Source: a virus. Taken from it: 28,028 nucleotides of DNA. Location: positions 1 to 28,028 of IMG/VR virus record IMGVR_UViG_3300021091_000326. One strand, 5' to 3'. Below the pieces are notes generated by a model, which saw nothing but the letters and a program-made list of their open reading frames with translations, did no database searches and was not told the DNA's origin. This document shows positions 1-6,632 of the stretch, piece by piece (the stretch's first letter is position 1; the number at the start of each line of letters is the position of its first letter). The position numbers were made by a program, and so were the translations under genes.

Positions 1-1
1 G

Positions 2-397
2 GAATGGAAAGATGAAAATTGGGAGGACTATTATTATCTTACTGATAATATCATTGACGCAGCTGTTTTATGGAAAAAAAACAGTTATATACCTAATACT
101 TTTATGGGAATTAGTTTTCAATATCAAAAACATTTATCTTTAGGAAGGGGTGGTGTTTTATTAATGGATGATGAAATTGCCGCAAACCAAATTAAAAAAA
201 TGTCGTATGACGGAAGATTACCTAATATACCTTGGCGCGAACAAGATATTGATACAATTGGATACCATTATTACATGACACCTGAAACCGCCCAAAACGG
301 TGTAAATAAATTTCAAGAGGCTGTCAACACAACCCCGAGACAATGGGTAGTATCAGATTGGCCAGACTTGACACAAATGAAAATATTTCAATCCTAA
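2..397 (+). CDS. DegT/DnrJ/EryC1-type sugar aminotransferase, C-terminal part (5' end outside window)
   Basis: The open frame enters from the left edge and ends at TAA 395-397; 131 codons are visible. The segment SFQYQKHLSLGRGG matches the PLP-lysine region of the DegT/DnrJ/EryC1 (AHBA synthase) family, where the lysine before the 'GRGG/GEGG' turn forms the Schiff base with pyridoxal phosphate. It is followed by a 'DD..' stretch and GYHYYMTPETAQNGVNKF, a typical C-terminal block of these enzymes. Family members transaminate keto-sugar nucleotides. The neighbouring gmd makes GDP-4-keto-6-deoxymannose, the substrate of perosamine synthases, so a GDP-perosamine-like product is possible but not shown. 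The N-terminal PLP-binding half is not in the window, so substrate specificity cannot be judged. Confidence 0.75.
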   Translation, partial: EWKDENWEDYYYLTDNIIDAAVLWKKNSYIPNTFMGISFQYQKHLSLGRGGVLLMDDEIAANQIKKMSYDGRLPNIPWREQDIDTIGYHYYMTPETAQNGVNKFQEAVNTTPRQWVVSDWPDLTQMKIFQS

Positions 398-564
398 TGT
401 ATCAACTTTGGAGAAACATATCACTGACTGAGGGAGAACCTCTAACACCACTTTTCTTGGAAGAAGAAAGCGAAGACTTGGAACGTCTCAAACAAAAATC
501 AAAAGACAAACCAGGTCAATTTACAATAACTAATAAATTTGATAATACAATCATAGAAAATTAA
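397..564 (+). CDS. small hypothetical protein, 55 aa
   Basis: The ATG at 397 overlaps the aminotransferase stop (TAATG), a normal coupling in this run of genes. An upstream in-frame ATG at 343 would overlap the aminotransferase by 55 nt and is less likely. The protein is MYQLWRNISLTEGEPLTPLF... followed by an acidic/lysine-rich helix-like stretch and a short C-terminal tail. I recognise no family. It lies 6 nt before gmd, so it is probably co-transcribed with the sugar-nucleotide genes. Confidence 0.6.
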   Translation: MYQLWRNISLTEGEPLTPLFLEEESEDLERLKQKSKDKPGQFTITNKFDNTIIEN

Positions 565-570
565 GACAAA

Positions 571-1548
571 ATGAGCAAAGTAGCATTTATAACAGGTATC
601 AACGGACAAGACGGTAGTTATTTAGCTGAATACCTTTTAACACTCGGATATGAAGTACACGGAATGGTCAGAAGAAATTCGATGTCAGAAAATCAAGACT
701 CAAGAGTAGCACATTTAGAAGGTAAAATTCACACACATTATGGAGACTTGCTTGATGAAAGTTCAATAGACAGAACGCTCGTACAAGTAAAACCTGATGA
801 AATCTACAACATTGGAGCCCAAAGCCATGTGAGAATTAGTTTCGACATGCCACAGTTTACTGTTAAAACTAACGCTTTGGGAGTACTCAATATGTTAGAA
901 TCATATAGAAGAATTTGTCCTGAAGCAAAATTTTATCAGGCTAGCTCATCAGAGATGTTTGGTAATAGTGTTGACGAAGATGGATTTCAGAGAGAAACCA
1001 CACCAATGCATCCCGTGAGTCCATACGGATGTTCAAAAATGTTCGGGTACTCAATTGTTAAAAATTACAGAAACTCATACAAATTATTCGCTACAAACGG
1101 AATTCTTTTCAATCACGAATCACCAAGAAGAGGTTCTAATTTTGTGACTAATAAAGTAGTTAAAACAGCAGTTCAAATTTACTTAGGGCTTGCAAAAAAA
1201 TTAGAATTAGGTAACTTGGATTCATTCAGAGATTGGGGGCACTCAAAAGATTACGTCAGAGCAATGCATATGATTATAAATCATAGTGAAGCTGACGATT
1301 TTGTTGTGTCTACTATGGAAACACATTCTGTAAGACAAATGACAAAATATGTCTTCACAAAACTCGGAATGAACTATGAAGACTTTGTTGTACAAAACAA
1401 AATTTTTATGAGACCTGAAGAACTTAAATATTTGAAAGGAGACTCAACAAAAACAAGAACAATACTCGGATGGAAACCTGAATATACCTTTGAAGGCATG
1501 TTGGATGAAATGGTAGACTATTGGTTGAAATATTTTAAAACCCATTAA
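571..1548 (+). CDS. gmd: GDP-mannose 4,6-dehydratase
   Basis: 325 aa, an extended short-chain dehydrogenase. It should convert GDP-D-mannose to GDP-4-keto-6-deoxy-D-mannose using bound NADP(H). The Rossmann glycine motif TGINGQDG is at residues 8-15, GDLLDES at 58-64 and NIGAQSHV at 80-87. The catalytic set is visible as S126/E128 in SSSEMFG and Y152/K156 in YGCSK; Ser stands where E. coli Gmd has Thr. The substrate-binding blocks HESPRRGSNFVTNK and LGNLDSFRDWGHSKDYV are family hallmarks, as is the later ETHSVR. It is slightly shorter than E. coli Gmd but looks complete. The start ATG follows an A-rich leader with no Shine-Dalgarno. Together with the preceding aminotransferase it suggests synthesis of an amino-deoxy GDP-sugar. 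Confidence 0.95.
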   Translation: MSKVAFITGINGQDGSYLAEYLLTLGYEVHGMVRRNSMSENQDSRVAHLEGKIHTHYGDLLDESSIDRTLVQVKPDEIYNIGAQSHVRISFDMPQFTVKTNALGVLNMLESYRRICPEAKFYQASSSEMFGNSVDEDGFQRETTPMHPVSPYGCSKMFGYSIVKNYRNSYKLFATNGILFNHESPRRGSNFVTNKVVKTAVQIYLGLAKKLELGNLDSFRDWGHSKDYVRAMHMIINHSEADDFVVSTMETHSVRQMTKYVFTKLGMNYEDFVVQNKIFMRPEELKYLKGDSTKTRTILGWKPEYTFEGMLDEMVDYWLKYFKTH

Positions 1549-1549
1549 T

Positions 1550-2056
1550 ATGATTAATGTACAAATAAGTGTAGGTGAATTGATTGACAAATTATCAATT
1601 TTACAAATTAAAAAAAATAAAATAGACGACGAAAAAAAATTGAATTTTATTCATAATGAATTTGAATGTCTTTATAATGTTGCGTCTCATTATTTGAATG
1701 ACAAACAGATTGACGAGGCTTATCACGACTTAGTCAATATAAACACAATTCTTTGGGATGTTGAAGACAAGTTAAGAGAGTATGAAAGAATTCAAACTTT
1801 CGAAAATCATTTTGTTTCTCTGGCTAGAAAAGTATACATTACCAATGATAAAAGATTCAAAATAAAAAATTTAATAAATGAAATATCAGGCTCAGAGATA
1901 AGAGAACAAAAAAGTTATGAAGATTATCAAACACCTGAAGAAAATGTTGAAACTGAAAATAAATGGATTTTTGAAAGTCCCGATGGTGGTAAAACAATTT
2001 ACAAAAGACCTTTCGGCTCTTCTCATGATAAACGTGAAATGATAAAAAATGAGTAA
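1550..2056 (+). CDS. DUF6165-like protein with a phage C-terminal tail
   Basis: 168 aa. Residues 1 to about 125 match my recollection of DUF6165: an ISVGELIDKLSILQIK start, a central LWDVEDKLREYE helix, then LARKVYITNDKRFKIKNLIN and a GS.IREQKSY end. The function of that family is unknown; it is often found near polysaccharide genes. The last 30 or so residues (KWIFESPDGGKTIYKRPFG) look like a separate short module that I recall as small stand-alone proteins in T4-like phages, so this may be a fusion. The gene starts 2 nt after gmd and its 3' end overlaps phoH by 8 nt, so it belongs to the same operon. Confidence 0.6.
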   Translation: MINVQISVGELIDKLSILQIKKNKIDDEKKLNFIHNEFECLYNVASHYLNDKQIDEAYHDLVNINTILWDVEDKLREYERIQTFENHFVSLARKVYITNDKRFKIKNLINEISGSEIREQKSYEDYQTPEENVETENKWIFESPDGGKTIYKRPFGSSHDKREMIKNE

Positions 2057-2780
2057 AACAAGAAAATTACCCATAACCCCTATTCCAACCCCAAACCAAA
2101 AACCAAAAACAAAAAAAGATTTAATTAATCAAATTTTAAAAAAGAAAACCAAAGATAAATTTTTAAGTGAAAGTCAGAAAGAATATTATGAAATTTTAAA
2201 AAACAATCAAATTACAATTTGTAGTGGACCAGCCGGTGTTGGTAAAAGTTATATAGCAATGAAATGTGCTATTGACCTTCTTATCGACACTGAGAATTCT
2301 TTTGAAAAAATTATAATTGTTAGACCTGCGGTAGAAGCTGAGGAGAAACTTGGTAGTTTACCAGGTGGTGTTGAGGAAAAATTAGACCCTTACATTTTTC
2401 CGTCTTATTATTTATTGAATAAAATTATCGGCAAGGACTCAAGAGAAAAACTAAAAGAGGCTGAATCTATAGAAGTTTTTGCATTAGCTTATATGAGAGG
2501 AATGAATATAGATAACTCGATATTAATATTTGAAGAAGCTCAAAATGCCACCCCAAATCAAATGAAATTACTTCTGACAAGAATTGGGTTTAATTCAAAA
2601 TTTTTTATATCAGGTGATTTGGACCAATTTGATAGACATAAAGATAAAACCCAAACAGGACTTTGGGATGCTTTGGAAAAATTCAAAAAGATGGATGATG
2701 TAGGTGTATTCGAGTTCAAATCAGTTGATGTTGTCAGAAACCCCTTGATAAGCAAAATTTTGGAAAGATACGAAGAATGA
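2049..2780 (+). CDS. phoH: PhoH-like ATPase
   Basis: 243 aa. PhoH family P-loop ATPase, common in large marine and freshwater phages; the role in infection is not settled (nucleotide or RNA metabolism has been suggested). The Walker A motif GPAGVGKS is at residues 60-67, the family motif VRPAVEAEEKLGSLPG at 91-106, Walker B ILIFEEAQN at 158-166, and the sensor-like SGDLDQFD at 188-195. The basic, proline-rich N-terminus (about 1-35) is not part of the domain. The start overlaps the upstream gene by 8 nt, and the stop overlaps the next start as ATGA. Confidence 0.95.
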   Translation: MSKTRKLPITPIPTPNQKPKTKKDLINQILKKKTKDKFLSESQKEYYEILKNNQITICSGPAGVGKSYIAMKCAIDLLIDTENSFEKIIIVRPAVEAEEKLGSLPGGVEEKLDPYIFPSYYLLNKIIGKDSREKLKEAESIEVFALAYMRGMNIDNSILIFEEAQNATPNQMKLLLTRIGFNSKFFISGDLDQFDRHKDKTQTGLWDALEKFKKMDDVGVFEFKSVDVVRNPLISKILERYEE

Positions 2781-3373
2781 TTATTGGTATAGAAATTAAT
2801 GGAGTTTTGAGAGATACTCTCAGAAAAATACAAGAAGTTTATCAAAAATGGTATATTGATAATCCATTTATTGAAGAAAGTGAAAAAACTTTCGAATATA
2901 AAGTTAATTCTGATGTGACTAGCCTTAATATTGATGAACATTTAAGTTTTAAAGATAAAGACGAACTTTATAATTTCCTTTATAAAGAGTATACGATGGA
3001 AATATTTGGACACGCAGGGTCGGTTGAATATAATGGAATGACTGACCTAAATGAACTTTATTTTGATTTAAGAGAAAATCATGATATTTGGATTATATCT
3101 GACGAAATCGGAAAATCAAAACCAGCTTCTCTTTTTTTTCTCTCCAAGTTCGGATGTTTAATAGAAAATTACAAATTTTACAGTGAAACAACAATTGATT
3201 CTATGTGGAATTCTTTAGATATAATAGTCACAGCAAACCCAAATTTATTATCTAACTATCCGTCTAACAAAACTTTAATTAAATATAAAACCAACTATAA
3301 TTCACATATTCCTTCATCCTACGAAGTGGAGAATATAAAAGATGTAAAAGAAAAAATTTTAGAAATATGTTAA
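2777..3373 (+). CDS. HAD-like protein with degenerate active site
   Basis: 198 aa. The N-terminus MIIGIEINGVLRDT has the shape of HAD motif I (hhhhDxDGVL.D), but the nucleophile Asp is Glu5 and the second Asp is Asn7. WIISDE (about residues 110-115) resembles motif II and the lysine in GKSKPASLFFLSKFG resembles motif III. Motif IV would be around IIVTANPNLL, which lacks the usual acidic pair. The fold therefore resembles HAD phosphatases or 5'-nucleotidases, but catalysis looks lost or changed. The start is in an ATGA overlap with phoH, and the stop overlaps the next start by 7 nt. The fold assignment is by eye. Confidence 0.5.
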   Translation: MIIGIEINGVLRDTLRKIQEVYQKWYIDNPFIEESEKTFEYKVNSDVTSLNIDEHLSFKDKDELYNFLYKEYTMEIFGHAGSVEYNGMTDLNELYFDLRENHDIWIISDEIGKSKPASLFFLSKFGCLIENYKFYSETTIDSMWNSLDIIVTANPNLLSNYPSNKTLIKYKTNYNSHIPSSYEVENIKDVKEKILEIC

Positions 3374-3639
3374 AGGTATTAGGAGAAAATTATTTTGTTG
3401 ATTTGGACCAAATAGAAAAATATCTCGATATTACAGAAAATTATAGCGAATTTACAGGTGGAACAGAAAGTAAAATAAATATTATCAAATTTGAAATGGT
3501 GAAAATGTTGATGGAGGTATTACTTACTGAAAACAGTGAAATGGATGACAAATTGGGTTTGAAATCCAAGGAGATTAGTATACCTTTTAAAATCGCTTTT
3601 AACTCACTACTAAATAAAAAACTAATTAATCATTATTAA
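3367..3639 (+). CDS. hypothetical protein, 90 aa
   Basis: An acidic small protein starting MLKVLGENYFVDLDQIEKYL. Residues about 20-55 and 65-85 look helical and amphipathic. No family is recognised. The ATG overlaps the 3' end of the HAD-like gene by 7 nt, and the stop is followed one base later by the next start, so it is translated as part of the same mRNA. The gene's tight placement supports a real coding sequence rather than a chance frame. Confidence 0.65.
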   Translation: MLKVLGENYFVDLDQIEKYLDITENYSEFTGGTESKINIIKFEMVKMLMEVLLTENSEMDDKLGLKSKEISIPFKIAFNSLLNKKLINHY

Positions 3640-3640
3640 A

Positions 3641-4696
3641 ATGTCTAACGTAAACAAAGAAAAAGTAGAATTATCAATCAAAAATCTGCGAGATAGAAAA
3701 TCAAGAATTTACCTTTTTGTTCAAGATACAAAAGGTAATGCTAAGGGTTCCATCAGATACATTTATCAAATGGCAATGACTCTAAAAAATGCTGGATTCA
3801 ATCCAATTTTACTTCATGAAAAAAATGAATATACTGGAGTTTCAAATTGGTTGGGTAAAGATTACATGGACTTATTACCTCATCAATCTATTGAAGGTCA
3901 AAACTTAGAAATTACACCTGAGGATTTTTTAGTAATTCCTGAAATTTTTGGTTACGTAATGGACCAAGTAAAAAAATTACCTTGTGCTAAGATTGTTTTG
4001 GTTCAATCTTATGCATTCATCACTGAAACATTACAGCCAGGTCAAAGTTGGTCTCAATTTGGTTTTTATAAGTGTATTACTACCAATGGTTCTCAGAAGG
4101 AATATATTGAGAAAATTATGAGACAATCTTCATTTGATATATTGGAACCACAAATAAGTGAGTGTTTTACGAAAAGAACTGTTCCATCATTACCTATTAT
4201 CGCAGTTCATACAAGGGAACAGGAAGACACTATGAACATAATCAAAACTTTTTATCTTAAGTTTCCACAATTCAGATGGTTTACATTCAGAGATATGAGA
4301 GGGCTTAGTGAAAAAGATTTCGCTAATTCATTAAAAGAGTCTTGTCTTAGTGTATGGGTCGACAACAAATCAGGATTTGGAACATTCCCATTAGAATCCA
4401 TGTCTTGCGGGGTGCCCTGCTTAGGTAAGATACCTGATTTGAAACCAACTTGGATGACAGAAGAAAATGGTATTTGGATTACAGACGTTACATTAATTAC
4501 AGATTTTATTGCAGATTTCATACAAAATTGGTTAGAGGATAATATCAGACCTGAACTTTATACCAACATGGAATCGACTTCGCAAAAATTTATGAATAAA
4601 CAAAAATTCGAAACAGAAGTTACAGAACTTTTCTCTTCATTTTTCGATAAAAGAGCTGATTCTTTCGAAGAACAACTTAATAAATTAGATAACTAA
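3641..4696 (+). CDS. glycosyltransferase, GT-B fold (GT4/group 1-like)
   Basis: 351 aa. The N-terminal half (residues 20-180) begins with a beta strand and the motif KGNAKGSIRYIYQMAMTL, as in GT-B acceptor domains. The C-terminal nucleotide-sugar domain holds the hallmark GFGTFPLESMSCGVPCLG (245-262), the E-x7-E type region of group 1 glycosyltransferases. The donor and acceptor cannot be read from the sequence. A second glycosyltransferase starts 2 nt after the stop, and gmd plus an aminotransferase lie upstream, so the pair may transfer the GDP-sugar made there. Candidate targets are the virion, the host surface or DNA. No signal peptide or membrane segment is evident. Confidence 0.8.
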   Translation: MSNVNKEKVELSIKNLRDRKSRIYLFVQDTKGNAKGSIRYIYQMAMTLKNAGFNPILLHEKNEYTGVSNWLGKDYMDLLPHQSIEGQNLEITPEDFLVIPEIFGYVMDQVKKLPCAKIVLVQSYAFITETLQPGQSWSQFGFYKCITTNGSQKEYIEKIMRQSSFDILEPQISECFTKRTVPSLPIIAVHTREQEDTMNIIKTFYLKFPQFRWFTFRDMRGLSEKDFANSLKESCLSVWVDNKSGFGTFPLESMSCGVPCLGKIPDLKPTWMTEENGIWITDVTLITDFIADFIQNWLEDNIRPELYTNMESTSQKFMNKQKFETEVTELFSSFFDKRADSFEEQLNKLDN

Positions 4697-4697
4697 T

Positions 4698-5501
4698 ATG
4701 AAAAAAATTTCTCTTTCAGTGATTCTGCCTATAAAATCTGCAACTACAAAAGATTTTTCGGATTACTTCACCAAAGCAATTAACACATTAAAAAATCAAA
4801 AAATCGAGTTTGAAGAACTCGTAATTATACCGACCCAAGAAGAAACTTTGAAATCTTTTTTGATGTCTTATGATTTTGGTAATTTGAATGTTGTAATTGA
4901 AACTTGGGAAGATATCCCGAATTTCGCAGCACAAGTAAACTTCGGAGTAAAAATAGCTAAAGGTACTTGGATATCTGTACTGGAATTTGATGACGAATAT
5001 TCAAACATTTGGTTTGATAATGTCCTAAAATACTCTGAATCATTCCCTGAAGTACAAATGTTCTTACCTGTTGTAGTAGAAACCGATGAAAAAGGTGGGT
5101 TTGCAGGATTTACGAACGAGGCTACATTTGCTGCAAATTTTTCTCAGGAGATGGGAATCTTAACAAATGATACCTTACAAGATTATCAAAATTTTCAGGT
5201 GTCAGGTTCGGCAATCAAAAAAACATTATTTGAAGATTTTGGTGGTATAAAAACCTCTATAAAACTAACTTTTGTTTACGAATTTTTATTGAGACTCACT
5301 TATAATTCAGTCCATATTATGACAATACCAAGATTAGGATATAAACATACTAATATGAGGGAGGGCTCTATTTTTTGGAATTATAAATTTGGTGATAGTA
5401 TACTGAGTGAACCTGAGGTTAGATTTTGGATTAAAAGTGCAAAACAAGAATATTTTTTTACTGACGATAGAGTCATAAAATATGAACAATCCACAAGTTA
5501 A
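4698..5501 (+). CDS. glycosyltransferase family 2-like (GT-A) protein
   Basis: 267 aa. Starts with SLSVILPIKSATT, the usual first strand of GT2 enzymes. A second element, NFGVKIAKGTWISVLEFDDEYS, places acidic residues D98/D99 where GT-A enzymes carry the metal-binding DxD. The remainder, with FGGIKTSIKLTFVYEFLLRL, fits the acceptor-side helix region. GT2 is the best match, but the sequence is divergent. It is preceded 2 nt upstream by the GT-B gene and followed 3 nt downstream by the late sigma factor gene, so it is in the same operon. Confidence 0.7.
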   Translation: MKKISLSVILPIKSATTKDFSDYFTKAINTLKNQKIEFEELVIIPTQEETLKSFLMSYDFGNLNVVIETWEDIPNFAAQVNFGVKIAKGTWISVLEFDDEYSNIWFDNVLKYSESFPEVQMFLPVVVETDEKGGFAGFTNEATFAANFSQEMGILTNDTLQDYQNFQVSGSAIKKTLFEDFGGIKTSIKLTFVYEFLLRLTYNSVHIMTIPRLGYKHTNMREGSIFWNYKFGDSILSEPEVRFWIKSAKQEYFFTDDRVIKYEQSTS

Positions 5502-5503
5502 TT

Positions 5504-6250
5504 TTGAAAAATCTTTCTGCGAACACAGAGGATGTTTCATCAAAGAAAAGAGGAAGAAAAGTTGTAAAAGAGAATTATTTCGATGTTAGAGAAGAAAATG
5601 CCGTAAAAAAGTTTTTAGTAGCAGAAACGGTGGAAGAAAAAAATAAAATCTACAACGAGTTTCTCAGAGCCCCTTTAGACAAGATGATTTCATCCATAAT
5701 ACGAAGGTATAAACTTTATCGTAAGGATATGGATTTTATAGAAATTCATACTGATACTCATTCTTTCCTTATGACCAAGGTAGATAAATTTAGGCCTTCA
5801 AAAAACAAAAAGGCTTACTCATATTTTGGTACAATTTGTAAAAACTATTTGATGGGGCAAATTATCAAGGACCAAAAAGAAACAAACAGAAAGGTCTCAT
5901 ATGAAGACATATCATTGAGTTTAGAGGAAAGACCTGATTTGATTTATAGAATTGATGAAGATGTTATTGACACCAATCTTTTACTTTCAAAATATCTTGA
6001 AGAATTGAAAAGTTTTGTATCATCCGAAAATTTGTCTGAAAATGAAAAAAAATTAGGGTTAGCTCTAATAGACTTATTTTACAACTATGAGACAATTTTT
6101 ACAGGGGAAGAAAACAACAAGTTTAACAAAAATATCATTTTACTTTCTCTCAGAGAAATGACAAATCTTAGTACGAAAGAAATCAGGGGGTCCATCAAGA
6201 AATTCAAAAAACTTTATACTTCATTACAGATAAAGTTTAAAAATATTTAA
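5504..6250 (+). CDS. gp55: late-gene RNA polymerase sigma factor, T4 gp55-like
   Basis: 248 aa. The segment from FDVREENAVKKFLVAETVEEKNKIY through PLDKMISSIIRRYKLY to KAYSYFGTICKNYLMGQIIKD corresponds to the sigma region 2-like core of T4 gp55, which directs host RNA polymerase to late promoters together with the sliding clamp. The C-terminus (LREMTNLSTKEIRGSIKKFKKLY) is helical. The start is taken as TTG 5504: the frame has a TGA at 5483, and the first in-frame ATG is codon 61, inside the conserved region. A non-ATG start may keep its level low. A candidate late motif lies directly after its stop codon. Confidence 0.8.
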   Translation: MKNLSANTEDVSSKKRGRKVVKENYFDVREENAVKKFLVAETVEEKNKIYNEFLRAPLDKMISSIIRRYKLYRKDMDFIEIHTDTHSFLMTKVDKFRPSKNKKAYSYFGTICKNYLMGQIIKDQKETNRKVSYEDISLSLEERPDLIYRIDEDVIDTNLLLSKYLEELKSFVSSENLSENEKKLGLALIDLFYNYETIFTGEENNKFNKNIILLSLREMTNLSTKEIRGSIKKFKKLYTSLQIKFKNI

Positions 6251-6254
6251 ATAA

Positions 6255-6262
6255 ATATTTAT
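6255..6262 (+). promoter_or_regulatory. candidate late-promoter motif ATATTTAT
   Basis: ATATTTAT on the coding strand, 4 nt before the ATG at 6267. A partial inverted copy (ATATTTAA) sits at 6243-6250 across the sigma factor stop. The same motif in the same orientation precedes seven other genes in this window. If it acts as a -10 element, the transcript would be nearly leaderless. Confidence 0.45.
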
Positions 6263-6266
6263 AGGC

Positions 6267-6632
6267 ATGCCTAGACCACAAAAAAAAGAAATAAATCTAA
6301 CCAAAGAATCAATGTTATCATTGATGCAAGAGATTTACAACGAATTAGTAGAACAGAGAAATACTGCAATAAGAATTCAGAACAAAATGTTGAATTTTAT
6401 GAAAGGTGCTGAAGACATGCAGACAATTGGTCCTGTAATTGAAAAACAACAAAAAATAATAAACGACTGTGTTGAAAAAAAATTGACTCTTTCAAAACTT
6501 CAATCATCCATTTGGGAAAAGTCAAATCAGAATACAGAGTCTTTCACACTTTCTGACTTGGATGATGATTTACTTCAGAATCTGATTGAGAAAGATGTTT
6601 CCAATGATGAGGAAACTTACAAAATGAAGTAA
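6267..6632 (+). CDS. hypothetical 121-aa helical protein next to gp55
   Basis: Residues 13-85 are a long predicted helix or coiled coil with heptad-like spacing (LMQEIYNELVEQRNTAIRIQ). The C-terminus is acidic and hydrophobic (FTLSDLDDDLLQNLIEKD) and ends in a Lys-rich tail. No family is recognised. Its size and place beside the gp55 gene make a gp33-like late-transcription coactivator conceivable, since gp33 binds the clamp through an acidic/hydrophobic C-terminus. This is speculation from position and composition only. It is equally possible that it is a small virion or chaperone protein for the 702-aa product, whose gene starts directly at its stop. Confidence 0.6.
   Translation: MPRPQKKEINLTKESMLSLMQEIYNELVEQRNTAIRIQNKMLNFMKGAEDMQTIGPVIEKQQKIINDCVEKKLTLSKLQSSIWEKSNQNTESFTLSDLDDDLLQNLIEKDVSNDEETYKMK

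Noticed and set aside
343-396. Upstream ATG extending the 55-aa gene to 73 aa
   Set aside because: It would overlap the aminotransferase by 55 nt; ATG 397 in a TAATG overlap fits the gene style of the region.
5482-5589. Short frame starting MNNPQVNFEKSF between the GT2-like and gp55 genes
   Set aside because: It overlaps the conserved-looking N-terminus of gp55 in another frame and ends after about 35 codons; it is noted only as a possible sign of an indel.
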